Made by a program: the position numbers and the translations under genes
In this document: one piece after another, positions 30,373 to 31,264 of the stretch
Position numbering within the stretch: the stretch's first letter is position 1
Layout: the number at the start of each line of letters is the position of its first letter
Notes under the pieces: model-generated
Told to the model about the DNA's origin: nothing
The model's database searches: none
The model's input: only the letters and a program-made list of their open reading frames with translations
Source of the DNA: DASWHK01 sp036398215
GTDB taxonomy: Bacteria > Acidobacteriota > UBA890
DNA length: 31,264 nt
Direction of reading: 5' to 3'
Assembly: GCA_036398215.1 (NCBI GenBank)
Contig: DASWHK010000010.1
Span: 1 to 31,264 of the forward strand

Positions 30373-30927
30373 CTATCCGAGCAGCTCGGCGACGGGGATC
30401 GTCAGCCCTGGGAGCAGGTCCTCCCCGTCGAGCTGATCGGTCTCGCGCAGGAGCCGTGCCGAGCCGTCGGCGCGGTAGACGGTCACCGTTCGCGCTCGAG
30501 GAGCAACCAGCCAGACGAGCTGTGCGCCGGCGTCGAGGTAGTCTCGGACCTTCTGCTGAACGTCCCCAGGAGGGTCGTTCGGGGATAGAACCTCGACCGC
30601 CAGGTCAGGCGCGCCATGGAAGAACCCTTGCGGAAGGCCTCCTTCGGGAAGCCGTTCCGTCGAGATGAACGCTACGTCAGGCGCGCGCACCCGCTCCGGG
30701 TCCTCAGGAAGCGCCAGCACGAAACCCACGTCACCCGCCACGACCTCGCCCGCGCCCCGTCGTTTCACGTAGTCGGCGAGGCGAAGCGCGACCTGCAGCG
30801 TGATCTTTCCGTGCAGTCCGCCGACAGGCGCCATCTCGATGATCTCGCCGGCCACGAGCTCTCGGCGGACGTCGCCCTCGCCCATGGCCCAGAGGTCCCG
30901 AGCCCGCAGCCGCGCCTTGGTCACCAT
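30373..30927 (-). CDS. Uma2-family (DUF820) putative nuclease (copy 5)
   Basis: The 184-residue protein belongs to a more distant Uma2 branch: RRELVAGEIIEMAPVGGLHG, GDVGFVLALPEDPERVRAPDVAFIS, DLAVEVLSPNDPPGDVQQKV and YLDAGAQLVWLVAPRARTV, then LLPGLTIPVAELLG. The EVLSP motif and the APDVAFI acidic strand are the classic Uma2 signature, so this copy fits the family best. ATG 30927 has GGAGG nine bases upstream. It is tandem with copy 4 but separated by about 290 bases. Confidence 0.9.
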   Translation of the reverse strand: MVTKARLRARDLWAMGEGDVRRELVAGEIIEMAPVGGLHGKITLQVALRLADYVKRRGAGEVVAGDVGFVLALPEDPERVRAPDVAFISTERLPEGGLPQGFFHGAPDLAVEVLSPNDPPGDVQQKVRDYLDAGAQLVWLVAPRARTVTVYRADGSARLLRETDQLDGEDLLPGLTIPVAELLG

Positions 30928-30994
30928 CGTGCATCACCTCCTCAGCTCGGCATCCAGCGTAGCACTCGGGACCGTCTACCCTCCTCCACCTTGG

Positions 30995-31003
30995 AGACGG
31001 CCA
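30995..31003. repeat. AGACGGCCA element, copy e
   Basis: AGACGGCCA lies 68 bp upstream of the Uma2 copy 5 start, in context TTGGAGACGGCCACGGG. It is out of frame with the gene, so it is a DNA-level feature here. Between it and the gene lies TGCTACGCT, a possible extended -10. Confidence 0.5.
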
Positions 31004-31012
31004 CGGGTTTCC

Positions 31013-31264
31013 GATTTCCGCAGATGCTCACGGGAATAACAGCGACGCCTGGTCTCTCAGGCGCCTGGCGCCGGCGGCGGTTAGCGATCACCCCGCGAGC
31101 AGCTTCGCAGAGACGGGAGCGTGGAGGCAGGCCGGCCGCACTGGCGTTGTAGCATTGGGTCGCCGTCGAGAATCAGCCCGCCGGTTCGCTCGCTCGGGTC
31201 GGATCGGGTTCAACGTTCCGTTCGAGCCTCGAAAGCGATCTGATGAAGAGGAAGAAGCCAGCGC
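31013..31264. other. right-edge region without a supported gene
   Basis: No coding region with a recognisable product is visible. An ATG at 31243 (MKRKKPA...) could open a plus-strand gene that leaves the window, but there is no clear ribosome site and too few codons to judge. Confidence 0.25.

Noticed and set aside
20400..31003. Integron or CRISPR origin for the accessory island
   Set aside because: No attC-like core, integrase, cas gene or regularly spaced repeat was seen, and module orientation alternates.
31170..31230. A fourth hicB relic (GGGTTCAACGTTCCG resembles the hicB FNVRLP segment)
   Set aside because: Similarity covers only a few codons and the flanking residues do not match.
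31243..31264. Start of a plus-strand gene (MKRKKPA...) at the right edge
   Set aside because: Only seven codons are visible and no ribosome site is evident. Its similarity to the basic HicA start is too slight.

Overview
The window is very GC-rich DNA from a bacterium whose type IV pilus genes are laid out like those of Myxococcota and Acidobacteriota: pilB, pilT, pilC, pilS, pilR, pilA, then an ABC transporter module, a TPR protein and pilD. Non-coding palindromic repeats at the left edge also resemble those of Acidobacteria or Planctomycetes-like genomes. The taxon is inferred from gene order and protein style only; there is no rRNA or other marker in the window.

Positions 1-18719 are almost one polarity (minus strand) and hold a near-complete type IV pilus locus. 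In transcription order it runs: pilB (with a predicted c-di-GMP-binding MshEN domain), a sugar-nucleotide SDR epimerase, pilT, pilC, the two-component pair pilS/pilR, pilA, an ABC ATPase and permease (PilH/PilI-like), a membrane-anchored TPR protein, pilD, four minor pilins (FimT/GspH, PilV, PilW and PilX types), a cyclic 2,3-diphosphoglycerate synthetase-family P-loop protein, and the start of a TPR lipoprotein. A consensus sigma-54 promoter lies upstream of pilA, with three phased TGTCA half-sites further upstream at the end of pilR, so PilS/PilR control of pilA can be read from the DNA. A strong intrinsic terminator follows pilA. Several gene pairs overlap by four bases (pilS/pilR, ABC ATPase/permease, PilW/PilX).

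Positions 19187-20389 (plus strand) encode a geranylgeranyl-reductase-family flavoprotein.

Positions 20400-26750 form an accessory island of small repeated modules: Uma2-family (DUF820) putative nucleases on the minus strand, HicA/HicB toxin-antitoxin pairs on the plus strand, a DUF4160 / DUF2442-XRE pair, a ParD/ParE pair and an FmdB-like zinc-ribbon protein. Several copies are broken: a frameshifted Uma2, a frameshifted hicA with an intact hicB, a hicB fragment with an internal stop, and a Uma2 3' fragment cut off next to parE. The island therefore looks like repeated duplication and decay of a Uma2-HicAB unit. Two more Uma2 genes lie at 29526-30927. All five Uma2 genes that keep their 5' end carry the same 9-bp word, AGACGGCCA, in their upstream DNA, four of them 117-123 bp before the chosen start codon.

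Positions 26831-29340 (minus strand) encode a UDP-GlcNAc 2-epimerase-family enzyme and a DegT-family sugar aminotransferase, probably for surface polysaccharide or glycan precursors. No tRNA, rRNA, CRISPR array, transposase or integrase was seen.
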